The notes: generated from the letters alone by a model not told the origin. A stretch of DNA of 64,000 bases from Pseudomonadota bacterium (GCA_023388255.1 JAEWGO010000008.1:124001-188000), one strand, 5' to 3'; positions 20,725 through 29,663 are shown, counted from the first letter of the stretch. Numbers and translations are program-made.

Positions 20725-22141
20725 GCGCCGCTCGCGACTCGCGCCTGCACCGGACGCCGATGCGGCCGATGGCGAGGCGGCGAATCCGCGCGCGCGCGGT
20801 GCCAGGCCCGCGCTGAAAAGCGGCCGCGCGCACTGGAGCTACGAAACGCGCATTCTCGTTGGCGCATTGCTGACGACCGCGCCGGCACTGATTGCGCTGG
20901 GCGTCGCGCTCGCGTTCGCCGTGGACAACCGCGCGTGGGCAGTGACGATCTGGAGCGTCGTCGCGGTCGTCACGCTCGGCTTGGCGTTCGCGCTGCGGCG
21001 GCGCGCGGTGTATCCGCTGTATACCTTGTCGAATCTGCTCGAAGCACTGCGCGAAGGCGACTACAGCCTGCGCGGTTCGCGCGCGCGGCGCGGCGATGCG
21101 ATCGGCGAGGTCGTGATCGAGATCAACACGCTGGCGCAGACCTTGCGCGACCAACGGCTCGCGTTCGAGGAAAAGAGCGCGCTGCTGTCAAAGGTCGTCG
21201 CCGCGCTCGACATCGCCGTGCTCAGCTTCGACGCGGAAGGATTTCTCAAACTCGCCAATCCGGCCGCCGAACGCCTGCTCGGCGCATCGTTCGCCGCGAT
21301 GGACGGTCGCCCGGCGCAGGCGCTCGGCCTGACCCGCTTTCTCGACGGCAACATCAGCCGCGTGGTCGAACACGCATTTCCGGGCGGCAGCGGTCGCTGG
21401 GAAGTGCGCCACGCGCGCTTCCGCGAGGAAGGCCGTCCGCATGACTTGCTCGTCATCACCGACCTCAGCCGCACCTTGCGCGAGGAGGAGCGCCTCGCCT
21501 GGCAACGCCTGCTGCGCGTGCTCGGCCACGAACTCAACAACTCCCTGGCGCCGATCCGCTCGATGGCCGGCACGCTCGCGATGCTCGCCAGCCATCCGTC
21601 GCCGGCACATGACTGGCGCGAAGATCTGCAAAGCGGCCTGAGCGTGATCGGCGATCGCGCGGAAGCGCTGGCGCGCTTCATGGCGCGCTACACGCAGCTC
21701 GCGCGACTACCGCCGCCGACCGTGCGCGATGTCGACTTCAGCACGCTCGCACGGCGCGTGGCGCTGCTGGAGCAACGCATCGCGGTCGCGCTCGGCTCTG
21801 CACCCGACGTGCACCTGCGCATCGACGCGGACCAGATAGAGCAGGCGCTGATCAACCTGATCCGCAACGCTACCGACGCCGCGCTCGAAGGGGGCGGCCA
21901 CGTGCAACTGGACTGGCGCATCGCCGACCGCACTCTGCTCGCCGAAATCGCCGACGATGGCCCAGGCCTGCCGCCAAGCGAAAACCTGTTCGTGCCGTTC
22001 TTCACGACCAAGCCGGGCGGCTCCGGCATCGGCCTCGTGCTCGCGCGCCAGATCGTCGAACAACATGGCGGCACGCTGACGCTGGAGAATCGCGTGGGTG
22101 CGCGCGGGTGCGTGGCCGCGCTGCGGTTGCCGATGGCGTGA
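20711..22141 (+). CDS. Sensor histidine kinase with two TM helices and almost no periplasmic loop
   Basis: This is a 476-residue kinase of the NtrB/NtrY type. After a 45-residue cytoplasmic N-terminus come TM1 at about 48-71 and TM2 at about 77-96, with only 5-8 residues between them. A HAMP-like segment, a PAS-like domain around 155-250, the H-box LGHELNNSLAP with His273, the N-box LINLIRNATDA, and G-boxes (DDGPGLP, GSGIGLVLARQIVEQHGG) follow. The lack of a periplasmic sensing domain recalls intramembrane-sensing kinases that read the state of an ABC permease. That coupling is inference. The start is inside the regulator's last codons. Confidence 0.93.
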
Positions 22142-22183
22142 GTTGAACGAAAGCGGAGGTTGCCTTCGAACCGAACTTTGCTT

Positions 22184-23170
22184 TCAGGCATCCGCGAACG
22201 CGAACGCGAGTACGTCGCGGATGTCGTCGGTTTCGGCGAGACACATCAGCAGGCGCTCAATGCCGAGTGCGACACCGGCGCAGTCCGGCAGCGCGTCGAG
22301 TACGGCGAGCAGGCGTTCATCGATCGGCATTTCACGCTGGCCGCGTGCACGACGACGCGCGTTGTCGCGCTCGAAGCGCGCGCGCTGCTCGGCCGCATCG
22401 TTGAGCTCGTGATAGCCGTTCGCCAGTTCGTATGGGCCGAGGTACAGCTCGAAACGTTCGGCCAGCGGCGGATCGCCGGCACGAAGGCGCGACAGCGCGG
22501 CCTGGGTCGCCGGGAAATCGAAGATCACGCTGATGCGCCCCTGCGGGAACGAGGGCTGCAAGCGATGCGTGATCAGCAGGTCGAGCCAGTCGTCGCGACC
22601 GAGATCGCCGCCGTCGATGCGCACATCGGCGAGTGGTGCGCGCAGTTGCGCGATCGTGGCAGTGAACGGATCGAGATCCAGTTCGGCGATGAACCAGTCG
22701 CGATAGCTGCGCTTCATCACATCGCCGCGACGATCGCACGAAGCCAACGCCGCCTGCACCAGCGCGACCGTCTCGTCGATGAGGCGATGATGGTCCCAGC
22801 CGACGCGATACCACTCCAGCATCGTGAATTCGGGATTGTGGCGCCGGCCGGCCTCGCCGTTGCGGAACACGCGACCGAGTTCGTAGCAATCGCCGAGGCC
22901 GGCCGCGAGCAGGCGCTTCATCGCGTGCTCGGGCGACGTGCGCAGCCAACGCTCGGGCGAACCGGCATTGGCATGACCGCTGAAGTGCGTGCTGAAACTG
23001 TCGATGTTCGGCTCGGTATTGCCGGCCTCGCTCAGGATCGGCGTTTCGACTTCGAGCACGTCACGTTCGACAAAAAAACGGCGGATCAGCGCAAACGCGG
23101 AAGCGCGCAGCCGCAACGCGCGACGCAATCGTTCGCTGCCCGCGGCGTCCGTGGTCACCTGATCCCCCAT
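22184..23170 (-). CDS. epmA: Elongation factor P--(R)-beta-lysine ligase
   Basis: This is a 328-residue class II lysyl-tRNA-synthetase paralogue (GenX/PoxA/YjeA) without the N-terminal anticodon-binding domain. It activates beta-lysine and attaches it to a lysine of EF-P. Visible class II motifs are motif 2 (GRVFRNGEAGRRHNPEFTMLEWY), written here in part as RNGEAGRRHNPEFTMLEWY, and motif 3 (GVALGIERLLMCL). The length matches E. coli EpmA (325 residues). The start MGDQV at 23170 has GGAG upstream on the minus strand; longer frames lack support. It is divergent from the channel gene and convergent with the kinase gene. No epmB or efp gene is in the window. Confidence 0.94.
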   Translation of the reverse strand: MGDQVTTDAAGSERLRRALRLRASAFALIRRFFVERDVLEVETPILSEAGNTEPNIDSFSTHFSGHANAGSPERWLRTSPEHAMKRLLAAGLGDCYELGRVFRNGEAGRRHNPEFTMLEWYRVGWDHHRLIDETVALVQAALASCDRRGDVMKRSYRDWFIAELDLDPFTATIAQLRAPLADVRIDGGDLGRDDWLDLLITHRLQPSFPQGRISVIFDFPATQAALSRLRAGDPPLAERFELYLGPYELANGYHELNDAAEQRARFERDNARRRARGQREMPIDERLLAVLDALPDCAGVALGIERLLMCLAETDDIRDVLAFAFADA

Positions 23171-23319
23171 CGCCGGACTCCGAAAGAATTGCGTGCTGCG
23201 CATTGTCGCAGTTCCGATGCGAAGACAGTGCGGTTCGCCCGACGTGTTTCCCCGACGAACCACGCATCGCAGCCGATGCATTCTTGCAAAGCATCGCGCG
23301 CGCAAGGCAGCATCGTGCG

Positions 23320-23922
23320 ATGGATACCTTGACGAACGAATGGTGGGCACACGGCAAGCAATACCTGCTGCCAGTGCTGCAGGTGCTGGCGATCGCGCTG
23401 GTGGCGATCCTGCTGCACGCGCTGGTGAGGCGCGTCCTGCGTCGCATCGGCGCGCGCTATCAGTTGCCCTCGCCTTTGGTCACCGGCACCACCCGCCTGA
23501 CCACCTTCGTCATCTCCACCGCCGCCGCACTGCTGGTGCTCGACCGCCTCGGCGTGTCCGCCTCGGTGCTGTGGACCGCATTCACCGGCTTCGCCGCGGT
23601 CGGCGCGGTCGCGTTCTTCGCCGCGTGGAGCGTGCTGTCGAACATCTTCTGCGCGCTGCTGATCTTCATCACGCGCCCATTCCGCCTGCTCGACGAAATC
23701 GAGCTGGTCGAGAACGGCGAAAAACCCGGTTTCCGCGGCCGCGTGATCGCGATCAACCTGATCTACACCACGCTGCAGGAACACGCGGGCGCCGGGAATG
23801 AGGCGCTCCTGCAGGTACCGAACAGCCTGTTCTTCCAGCGCATCACCCGGCGCTGGCACTCGCGAACGGCGATCGGCGCGCACCGGGAGGGGAGCGCGTC
23901 GACCGGGGCGCACGACACCTGA
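23320..23922 (+). CDS. Short MscS-like small-conductance mechanosensitive channel protein
   Basis: This is a 200-residue inner-membrane protein. TM helices lie at about residues 16-37 (LPVLQVLAIALVAILLHALV), 60-80, and a glycine/alanine-rich pore-type helix around 90-120 (FTGFAAVGAVAFFAAWSVLSN). The MscS beta-domain follows (FRLLDEIELVENGEKPGFRGRVIAINLIYTTLQ) and ends at VPNSLFFQRITRRW, the usual MscS 'PN…' turn. The C-terminal alpha/beta cage domain of full MscS is missing, so it is a minimal form. The start at MDTLTNEWW has only a weak ribosome-binding site. It is divergent from epmA. Confidence 0.82.
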   Translation: MDTLTNEWWAHGKQYLLPVLQVLAIALVAILLHALVRRVLRRIGARYQLPSPLVTGTTRLTTFVISTAAALLVLDRLGVSASVLWTAFTGFAAVGAVAFFAAWSVLSNIFCALLIFITRPFRLLDEIELVENGEKPGFRGRVIAINLIYTTLQEHAGAGNEALLQVPNSLFFQRITRRWHSRTAIGAHREGSASTGAHDT

Positions 23923-23996
23923 CGTGTCTGCGCGCCCGCTGCCACGCATGGCACGGATGGTGCCCGCGCGGAACGCGGCGAGGGACGTGAAACACT

Positions 23997-24046
23997 CATG
24001 TCGCCAGCTTGGCGGCGACTGCCGGCCAATCCTTGGCGGCGACATG
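23997..24046. repeat. Hairpin-forming inverted repeat after the MscS-like gene
   Basis: CATGTCGCC at 23997-24005 pairs with GGCGACATG at 24038-24046, and the word CTTGGCGGCGAC occurs twice inside the loop region. There is no T-run, so a Rho-independent terminator is not supported. It may act as an mRNA 3' stabiliser. Confidence 0.5.
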
Positions 24047-24105
24047 ACGCGGAACGCAATCGCACGACACGCAATACACTGACGCCCGGGCTGGCGGAGC
24101 GACGC

Positions 24106-24807
24106 ATGCGCAATATCGATTTCAGTTCGTGGCAAGGGTTGCTGTCGACCCTGCTTGGCCTCGCCATCATCACCCTGATCGGTGTCGGCATCCGCCTGCT
24201 CGCGATGCAAACAATCCAGCAGCGGCGCGAGCGCGAAAACCGTCAGATCAACGAACGCCTGCGCACCTTGATCGCGGCGTACAAGACGCTCGGCGGTTCA
24301 TTCACCGGCGATCTCGCAGTGGATCCGACCCATCTGCGCGAGCTGCGCCGCCGTGCCGCCAGCGATGCGATCGACGCGGCCGCGGCGGCGGAAGCCCTGG
24401 CGCGCGGAAGCGATCGCGCGCGACGCATGCGCGATGCGGTCGAAGCCGCGCTGTCGGACATCATCCTGCTCGGCACCGAGGACCAGGTGCGGCTCGCCGC
24501 GATTGCAGCGAGCGCACTGGTCGAAGGCCGTCCAGTCCATACTCACGAACTGGTCGTCTCGCTGCGCGACTTCGTGCGCAAGGCGCTCGATCTCGACGCG
24601 GTTCCGGCTTCACTCGCATTGCCGAGGCAAGGCCCGACCCGACCCGGCTCGTCCGGTGGCGGAAGTCGCGGCAAGGACGATGCGAAAGGCAGCAGCAAAG
24701 GCGGCGGCGGAATGGGTGGCATGGGCGCCGGCATGGGCATGGGCGCCGGCGCGGGCCTTGGCCTCGGTGGACATCTTTCGGGCGACGACGATCACGCGCA
24801 TCCGTAA
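24106..24807 (+). CDS. Uncharacterised single-TM protein with Gly/Met-rich tail
   Basis: This is a 233-residue protein of unknown function. One TM helix lies at about residues 11-32 (GLLSTLLGLAIITLIGVGIRLL). It is followed by a charged, probably helical cytoplasmic region (QQRRERENRQINERLRTLI…) that continues to about residue 175. A low-complexity tail of Gly, Ser, Lys and Met repeats (GGMGAGMGMGAGAGLGLGG) ends with DDDHAHP. The start is chosen at ATG 24106 with GCGGAGC upstream. I recognise no catalytic motif. The aspartate/histidine end could bind metal, but that is speculation. Confidence 0.75.
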   Translation: MRNIDFSSWQGLLSTLLGLAIITLIGVGIRLLAMQTIQQRRERENRQINERLRTLIAAYKTLGGSFTGDLAVDPTHLRELRRRAASDAIDAAAAAEALARGSDRARRMRDAVEAALSDIILLGTEDQVRLAAIAASALVEGRPVHTHELVVSLRDFVRKALDLDAVPASLALPRQGPTRPGSSGGGSRGKDDAKGSSKGGGGMGGMGAGMGMGAGAGLGLGGHLSGDDDHAHP

Positions 24808-25012
24808 GCTCATCCCCCTGTATGGACGACCGGAGCCTCGATTCCATCCAAGCGGCGGTCCAGGGGAAGTGGTCGCCGCGGAAGTGGTCGAAGCCGATCA
24901 CTTCCGTCACCCCCTTTCGGAGCACGAGGAAGTGGTCCGCGTCACGATCGAGGTACGGGCGGCGCCGAACGACGCGTGGTTCACCGTCCTGCCCGATCGC
25001 CGCAGTCGCCGA
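24808..25012. other. Intergenic stretch with a possible short coding remnant
   Basis: Between the Gly/Met-tail gene and the convergent beta-propeller gene, one plus-strand frame ending at 25018 encodes a protein-like sequence (VVAAEVVEADHFRHPLSEHE…RVTIEVRAAPNDAWFTVLPD). It could start at a GTG near 24870 behind AGGGGA. It may be a roughly 49-residue gene or the tail of a lost one. No database family could be named. Confidence 0.3.
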
Positions 25013-25639
25013 TCATGAGCGTCGCACCGCGCGCACCTTGCCGCTGTTGCCGCCGCCGCAATAGAACCGCTCGCCACCGTCGGATTCGAGGCCTGACACG
25101 AATACGCCCTGCGGCATCGCCAGCGTATCGAGCACGGCGCCGGTGTCGGGGTCGATGTGACGCAGTTCGCTCTCGTCGTTTTCCCAGGTGGCGTGCCATA
25201 GCTCGCCGTCGACCCAGGTGACCCCGGTGACGAAGCGGTTGGATTCGATCGTGCGCAAGATTGCACCGGTATCGGGATCGATCTGGTGGATCTTGCGCTC
25301 ACGATACTCGCCGACCCAGAGCGTGCCCTCGGCCCAGGCGAGGCCGGAATCGCCACCGTCACCGGGGGCCGGGATCGTCGCCACCACCTTGCCGTTGCGA
25401 GGGTCGATCTTATGGATGCGATCCTCGGCGATCTGGAACAGATGGCGCCCGTCGAACGCGGTGCCGGCGTGCGCGCCAACGTCGAGCGAGCGCTGGATTT
25501 CCCCGTTGGCCGGATCGACGGCCTTGAGCGAATCGCCCGTGGCCATCCAGACGCGATCACCATCGAAGCTGACGCCGTGGACGGCGTCGACGCCCGCATA
25601 GGGGCCGTATTCGCGGATGATTTCGGCGGCGCGTTTCAT
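25013..25639 (-). CDS. Beta-propeller (YncE/Vgb-like) repeat protein
   Basis: This is a 208-residue cytoplasmic protein built from repeated blades of about 40 residues, each with a phrase like HKIDPRNGKVVATI, HQIDPDTGAILRTI or RHIDPDTGAVLDTL, and the preceding strand 'GLAWAEGTLWVGE' or 'GVTWVDGELWHAT'. The pattern is that of five- or six-bladed NHL/YncE/glutamine-cyclotransferase-like propellers. There is no signal peptide. The start MKRAAEII at 25639 is preferred over an ATG 6 nt upstream because GAGGAG lies at the right distance only for the former. No catalytic residues can be assigned. Its role is unknown. Confidence 0.8.
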   Translation of the reverse strand: MKRAAEIIREYGPYAGVDAVHGVSFDGDRVWMATGDSLKAVDPANGEIQRSLDVGAHAGTAFDGRHLFQIAEDRIHKIDPRNGKVVATIPAPGDGGDSGLAWAEGTLWVGEYRERKIHQIDPDTGAILRTIESNRFVTGVTWVDGELWHATWENDESELRHIDPDTGAVLDTLAMPQGVFVSGLESDGGERFYCGGGNSGKVRAVRRS

Positions 25640-25686
25640 GGGCATCTCCTCGTTTTTTTCTCCCCGATGGGAGTCTGCCGCGAACC

Positions 25687-26907
25687 TTAGTCGCCCGGCA
25701 GCGGCAGCGTGAGTAACAAGAACGTCGGGAATCCGGGCAGCGGCGGCATCATCCAGCGCTGCGCGCGGCCACGGCCGACGGCTTGCACGCGGTCCGCATG
25801 CGCCAATGCGTCGAGCGCGCGCTGCACGCTGCGCGCACTGCGGCCGAGCGCGAGCGCCAGCGCCGAACTCGACCAGGCCTCACCGTCGGCAAGCAGTGCC
25901 AGCACGTCCGCATGCATGCCTTCAAGCGGCGGTGCGAGCACGACGACGGCGCGCGCATCGCATGCTGAAAGGGAGAATCCGGACTTCGTCGCGCGGATGT
26001 CCGCCAGTCCGCGCAGCGCTGAACGCAGGCGGCCAATCTCGACGCGCAAACGCGCACGATGCGATTCGTCGCCGTGCATCGTGCGGAACACGCGCCCGAT
26101 CAGCACGTCGCGCGAGACGTCGCCGGGCCACGCTTCGGCAAGCATGCGTGCAAGCGCAAACAGAACCGGACGCCGCGCGAGGGGGACAACCACGGGTGCC
26201 GCACGCACGAGGTTGCGGCAGGCGTCGATGACGAGTGCCGGCGACGTCAGCAGCAACTCGACCTGTTCAAGTCGCAACGGAGTCTCAACGCTGTTCGCGA
26301 TACGCCGCGCGACCGGCGCGTCCAATGCCTGCGCCGCGGCGTCGACCTCCGCCATCAGCGACGGAACGCCGGCATCGCGCGCGGCGCGACGCGCACGCAC
26401 AAGCGCATCGCGCGCCGGCCGCGCGCGCAGGCGACGCATCGCAAGGCCGGCGACGACGAGCTCGTGTGCGGCACGCAAGGCCGGCGGCAACGGCGCGGGA
26501 TCAAGCGTATCCAGCTTGCGCTCCGCCTCGTCGAGGCGACCGATCAGCACCAGGCGACGGATGTCGAGATGGCGCGCATGCGCGGCGTTCGCGCGATCGC
26601 CACGCTCTTCGAGCGTCGCGCGCGCGCTATCGAGCGCCTTCGCATTCCAGTCCAGTTCGCGTGCGGCCAGCGCGACTTCGGCTTCGGCGACGACGCAACG
26701 CGCTCGCGCGACCGATGCGCGCGGGCCGAACGCGCGCGCCGCGCGGCGCAGCAACGCCTTCGCACGCACGAGATCGCCGAGCTGCGCCATCGCGATGCCG
26801 CGCATCGCCAGCGCGGGCGCGTCTTCGCGCAACGCGACGCGCTTCAGCGCACCGAGCGGATCGCCAACCGCGAGCGCACGCGCGGCGGCAGTGATCAGCG
26901 AATCCAT
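25687..26907 (-). CDS. TPR/winged-helix-type transcriptional regulator
   Basis: This is a 406-residue protein. The N-terminal two thirds are alanine-rich helical repeats of TPR character (residues about 1-215). A segment around 240-320 resembles a winged-helix effector domain (RPVLFALARMLAEAWPGDVSRDVLIGRVFR…RLRVEIGRLRSAL). A further helix-turn-helix of MarR/IclR style near the C-terminus reads DVLALLADGEAWSSSALALALGRSARSVQRALDALAHADRV, seen here in parts. It is divergent from the DUF899 gene, with 108 nt between the starts, so it probably controls that gene and the DUF2182 gene after it. The start MDSLITAAARAL is preferred over an ATG 39 nt upstream. Confidence 0.8.
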   Translation of the reverse strand: MDSLITAAARALAVGDPLGALKRVALREDAPALAMRGIAMAQLGDLVRAKALLRRAARAFGPRASVARARCVVAEAEVALAARELDWNAKALDSARATLEERGDRANAAHARHLDIRRLVLIGRLDEAERKLDTLDPAPLPPALRAAHELVVAGLAMRRLRARPARDALVRARRAARDAGVPSLMAEVDAAAQALDAPVARRIANSVETPLRLEQVELLLTSPALVIDACRNLVRAAPVVVPLARRPVLFALARMLAEAWPGDVSRDVLIGRVFRTMHGDESHRARLRVEIGRLRSALRGLADIRATKSGFSLSACDARAVVVLAPPLEGMHADVLALLADGEAWSSSALALALGRSARSVQRALDALAHADRVQAVGRGRAQRWMMPPLPGFPTFLLLTLPLPGD

Positions 26908-27015
26908 CGAAATCCCGACACGGTTGTCACTCACGCCCTCCGGCACGTCGCGCTCAATCTACCTCACCGCCGGTGCGACGCACGCTTGCCGGCATCACGC
27001 AAAGGAGAACGCAGC

Positions 27016-27813
27016 ATGAGCGCCAACACACACCGGATCACAACACGCGACGAATGGCTGGCCGCGCGACTTGAATTGTTGCAGGCGGAAAAGGAACTCA
27101 CCCATCGCAGCGATGCCGTGGCGCGGCAACGGCAGGCGCTGCCCTGGGTCCGCGTCGACAAGGACTACCGCTTCGATACCGACGAAGGACGCGTCCCGCT
27201 GGCGGATCTATTCCGCGGCCGCTCGCAACTGCTCGTCTACCACTTCATGTTCGGGCCGGACTACACCGCCGGGTGCCCCTCCTGCTCGGCCATCGCGGAC
27301 GGTTTCGACGGCTTTGCCACGCATCTGGCGAATCACGACGTCATGCTGGCGGCGGCGTCGCGTGCTCCGCTCGCGAAACTGCAAGCCTACAAGCGACGCA
27401 TGGGTTGGCGGTTTCCGTGGGCCTCGTCGGCCGGCGGCGACTTCAACTTCGACTTCAATGTCTCGTTCACGCAAGCCCAGCAGCGCCAGGGGTCGGTCGA
27501 ATACAACTACGAACATACCGGGCACGCGATGGAAGCGAGCGCGATACCGGACCCCGTCATCCAGTTTGCGGCCGCCTGCGGAACCGATGCGCCCGCCTAC
27601 CTGCGCGACCTGCCCGGCATGAGCGCGTTCGTGCACGAGGACGGCGCGATCTACCACACCTATTCAACGTATGCGCGTGGACTCGATGGCCTGTGGGGCA
27701 TGTACCAGTGGCTCGACCGCGCGCCGAAGGGACGCAACGAAAGCGGCATCTGGTGGCGGCGGCATGATGAGTATGACGCGGTGACACCCGAAGCTGCAGC
27801 CTGCTGCGGCTGA
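27016..27813 (+). CDS. DUF899-family thioredoxin-like protein
   Basis: This is a 265-residue protein of the DUF899 family, which has a thioredoxin-like fold. Typical phrases are ELLQAEKELTHRSDAVARQR, LPWVRVDKDYRFDT, LLVYHFMFGPDY, GCPSCSAIADGF and WRFPWASS. The Cys-x-x-Cys of GCPSCS takes the place of the redox motif. The ATG at 27016 follows AAAGGAGAACGCAGC, a strong ribosome-binding site. Function is not established for the family; a redox or detoxification role is inferred. It is divergent from the regulator at 25687-26907 and 23 nt before the DUF2182 gene. Confidence 0.9.
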   Translation: MSANTHRITTRDEWLAARLELLQAEKELTHRSDAVARQRQALPWVRVDKDYRFDTDEGRVPLADLFRGRSQLLVYHFMFGPDYTAGCPSCSAIADGFDGFATHLANHDVMLAAASRAPLAKLQAYKRRMGWRFPWASSAGGDFNFDFNVSFTQAQQRQGSVEYNYEHTGHAMEASAIPDPVIQFAAACGTDAPAYLRDLPGMSAFVHEDGAIYHTYSTYARGLDGLWGMYQWLDRAPKGRNESGIWWRRHDEYDAVTPEAAACCG

Positions 27814-27836
27814 GCACGCTCGACACGGAAACCCCG

Positions 27837-28646
27837 ATGTATCCCACCTCCGCGCATCGGCATCGTTGCGGGCGATATCCCGCATCGGTGCTGTCCGGCA
27901 GCATCGCCGCGCTGTCGATCGTTGGCCTCGTCGCCACGATCGCCGGCAGCCTCTCGATGAGCGCGATGGGTGCGGAGCCGATGCCGGGCGGCTGGATGTT
28001 GTCGAATGCATGGATACGCCAGTACGGGCGGACGCCAGCGGCCTTCGCGCTCATATTCCTGGGGCACTGGCTCGCGATGACGACGGCGATGATGCTGCCG
28101 TCATTCGCACCGACGCTGCAGCGTTGCCATGACATGCTGACGGACACCGGTGTCACACGGCCCGGATTGCCGACCCTGCGCATCGCGCTCGGCTGGTTCG
28201 CCGCATGGATGGCGGCCGGCATGTTGGTGTTCGGATCCGGCATCGTGCTGACGGGCACCGCCCTGCGCGATCCCGCTCTCGCACGCTGGTTCCCATTTGG
28301 TGTCGCAGCCATCGTGCTCGCCGCCGGAGTGCTGCAATCGAGCGCGTGGAAATCGCGCCATCTTGCCGGCTGTCGCGATGCGTCGCCGCGCGATCGAACC
28401 CTGGTGGCGGCATGCCCGTGGCGGCACGGCCTGCATCTGGGTCGCCACTGCGTCTGCGCCTGCTCGGGGTGGATGGCGACCCTGCTCGTCACCGATGCGA
28501 TGGACCTGCGCGCGATGGCGCTGGTTGCGTTCGCGATTGCCGTCGAGCGGCTGGCCATCGAAGCCAAGCCCGTCGCCGAGAAGACGGGCGCGGCGCTGGT
28601 TGGCGTCGGGTTCGCCTTGTTCGTGGAGGCCGTCGCGGCGCAGTAA
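27837..28646 (+). CDS. DUF2182 integral membrane protein
   Basis: This is a 269-residue inner-membrane protein with six or so TM helices. It carries the DUF2182 hallmark MTTAMMLPSFAPTLQ after the first helices and a later Cys/His-rich turn (CRDASPRDRT…CPWRHGLHLGRHCVCACSGWM) before the last helices. DUF2182 proteins are described as predicted metal-binding membrane proteins. It follows the DUF899 gene by 23 nt and is probably in the same operon. The start at 27837 fits TM topology; a strong ribosome-binding site is not evident. Substrate and partner are unknown. Confidence 0.88.
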   Translation: MYPTSAHRHRCGRYPASVLSGSIAALSIVGLVATIAGSLSMSAMGAEPMPGGWMLSNAWIRQYGRTPAAFALIFLGHWLAMTTAMMLPSFAPTLQRCHDMLTDTGVTRPGLPTLRIALGWFAAWMAAGMLVFGSGIVLTGTALRDPALARWFPFGVAAIVLAAGVLQSSAWKSRHLAGCRDASPRDRTLVAACPWRHGLHLGRHCVCACSGWMATLLVTDAMDLRAMALVAFAIAVERLAIEAKPVAEKTGAALVGVGFALFVEAVAAQ

Positions 28647-28950
28647 GGGGTCGCGCGCAGAAGGTGTCGTTCGAACGCCAAGCCATCTGGAGGCTCTCTG
28701 CTTTCTGCTCGCCCTTCAAGGGAGGGAGCTTCGTTGCGCGCCCGCCTTGAACAATTGCCCCGCCGCCCGCAAACCGTCAGCTCGACGGGACGAACCATCC
28801 GTTCCCGCGCCGCGCGCCGCGCCGATCGCTGGAATATCGATAGGCATAGTCGATGGATACCATTCCATCAATCAATTTCACCAAGCCATGCCGACGTCCT
28901 ACCATACGCAGGCTGATTCACACACCACTCCCCACCAAGAGGATGCATCG
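28647..28950. other. Upstream region of ahpC (304 nt)
   Basis: No gene is visible. The stretch contains the OxyR-like site at 28840-28876 and a possible promoter just downstream of it: TTTCAC at 28876-28881 and TACCAT at 28900-28905, with an 18-nt spacer. No terminator was seen after the DUF2182 gene. Confidence 0.5.
28840..28876 (+). promoter_or_regulatory. Candidate OxyR-binding site upstream of ahpC
   Basis: Four tetramers with the exact OxyR spacing are present: ATAG (28840), CGAT (28851), ATTC (28862) and CAAT (28873), each separated by 7 nt. Against ATAG-N7-CTAT-N7-ATAG-N7-CTAT they match 12 of 16 bases. OxyR regulation of ahpC is known in xanthomonads. No oxyR gene lies in this window. 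Confidence 0.4.
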
Positions 28951-29514
28951 ATGTCTCTGATCAACACCACCATCAAACCGTTCAAGGCGCAGGCTTTCCA
29001 CAACGGCAAGTTCGTCGAAGTCAGCGACGCGAGCATGAAGGGCAAGTGGTCGGTCGTCATCTTCATGCCGGCTGCGTTCACCTTCAATTGCCCGACCGAA
29101 GTGGAAGACGCGGCCGAGCATTACGCCGAGTTCCAGAAGGCCGGCGCGGAGGTCTACATCGTCACCACCGACACGCAGTTCTCGCACAAGGTCTGGCACG
29201 AGACCTCGCCGGCGGTCGGCAAGGCGCAGTTCCCGCTGGTCGGCGATCCGACCCACCAGCTGACGCGCGCGTTCGACGTGCATATCGACGAGGAGGGCCT
29301 TGCGCTGCGCGGCACCTTCATCATCAATCCGGAAGGCGTCATCAAGACGCTGGAAATCCACGACAACGCCATCGCGCGTGACGTGACCGAGACGCTGCGC
29401 AAGCTCAAGGCCGCGCAGTACGTCGCCGCGCATCCGGGCGAGGTGTGCCCGGCGAAGTGGAAGGAAGGCAACAAGACGATCGCGCCGTCGCTCGACCTGG
29501 TCGGCAAGATCTGA
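28951..29514 (+). CDS. ahpC: Alkyl hydroperoxide reductase subunit C (peroxiredoxin)
   Basis: This is a 187-residue typical 2-Cys peroxiredoxin that reduces hydrogen peroxide and organic peroxides in the cytoplasm. The peroxidatic Cys is in the motif [16 protein letters not shown], with Asn where most family members have Val before the Cys. The resolving Cys is near the C-terminus in [13 protein letters not shown]. The length equals the E. coli protein (187). The ATG at 28951 is preceded by AAGAGGATGCATCG. AhpF, its electron donor, follows 149 nt downstream on the same strand. Confidence 0.97.
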   Translation: MSLINTTIKPFKAQAFHNGKFVEVSDASMKGKWSVVIFMPAAFTFNCPTEVEDAAEHYAEFQKAGAEVYIVTTDTQFSHKVWHETSPAVGKAQFPLVGDPTHQLTRAFDVHIDEEGLALRGTFIINPEGVIKTLEIHDNAIARDVTETLRKLKAAQYVAAHPGEVCPAKWKEGNKTIAPSLDLVGKI

Positions 29515-29533
29515 AGACGTTTCCTGTCGCACT

Positions 29534-29596
29534 CGCCTTCCTGCAGGGAAGGCGGGGGCGGCAGACCGGAATCCGCCACGGCGGCTTGCGGTCTGC
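29534..29596 (+). repeat. Two consecutive hairpins between ahpC and ahpF
   Basis: The first hairpin pairs CGCCTTCC (29534-29541) with GGAAGGCG (29547-29554). The second pairs GCAGACCG (29561-29568) with CGGTCTGC (29589-29596), with an inner CCGC/GCGG stem at 29573-29584. Neither ends in a T-run, so they are more likely processing or stabilising structures than terminators. Confidence 0.6.
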
Positions 29597-29663
29597 TTCC
29601 CACTCCAATGCCCCCGCTCTCCTGCGGATGGCGACCCTTTCTCCAAATCAAGGAGTAACGCCC

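Noticed and set aside
22184..23350. Longer EpmA starting 60 codons upstream
   Set aside because: The extra residues are not family-like and would run into the promoter region of the divergent channel gene; MGDQV at 23170 has GGAG upstream.
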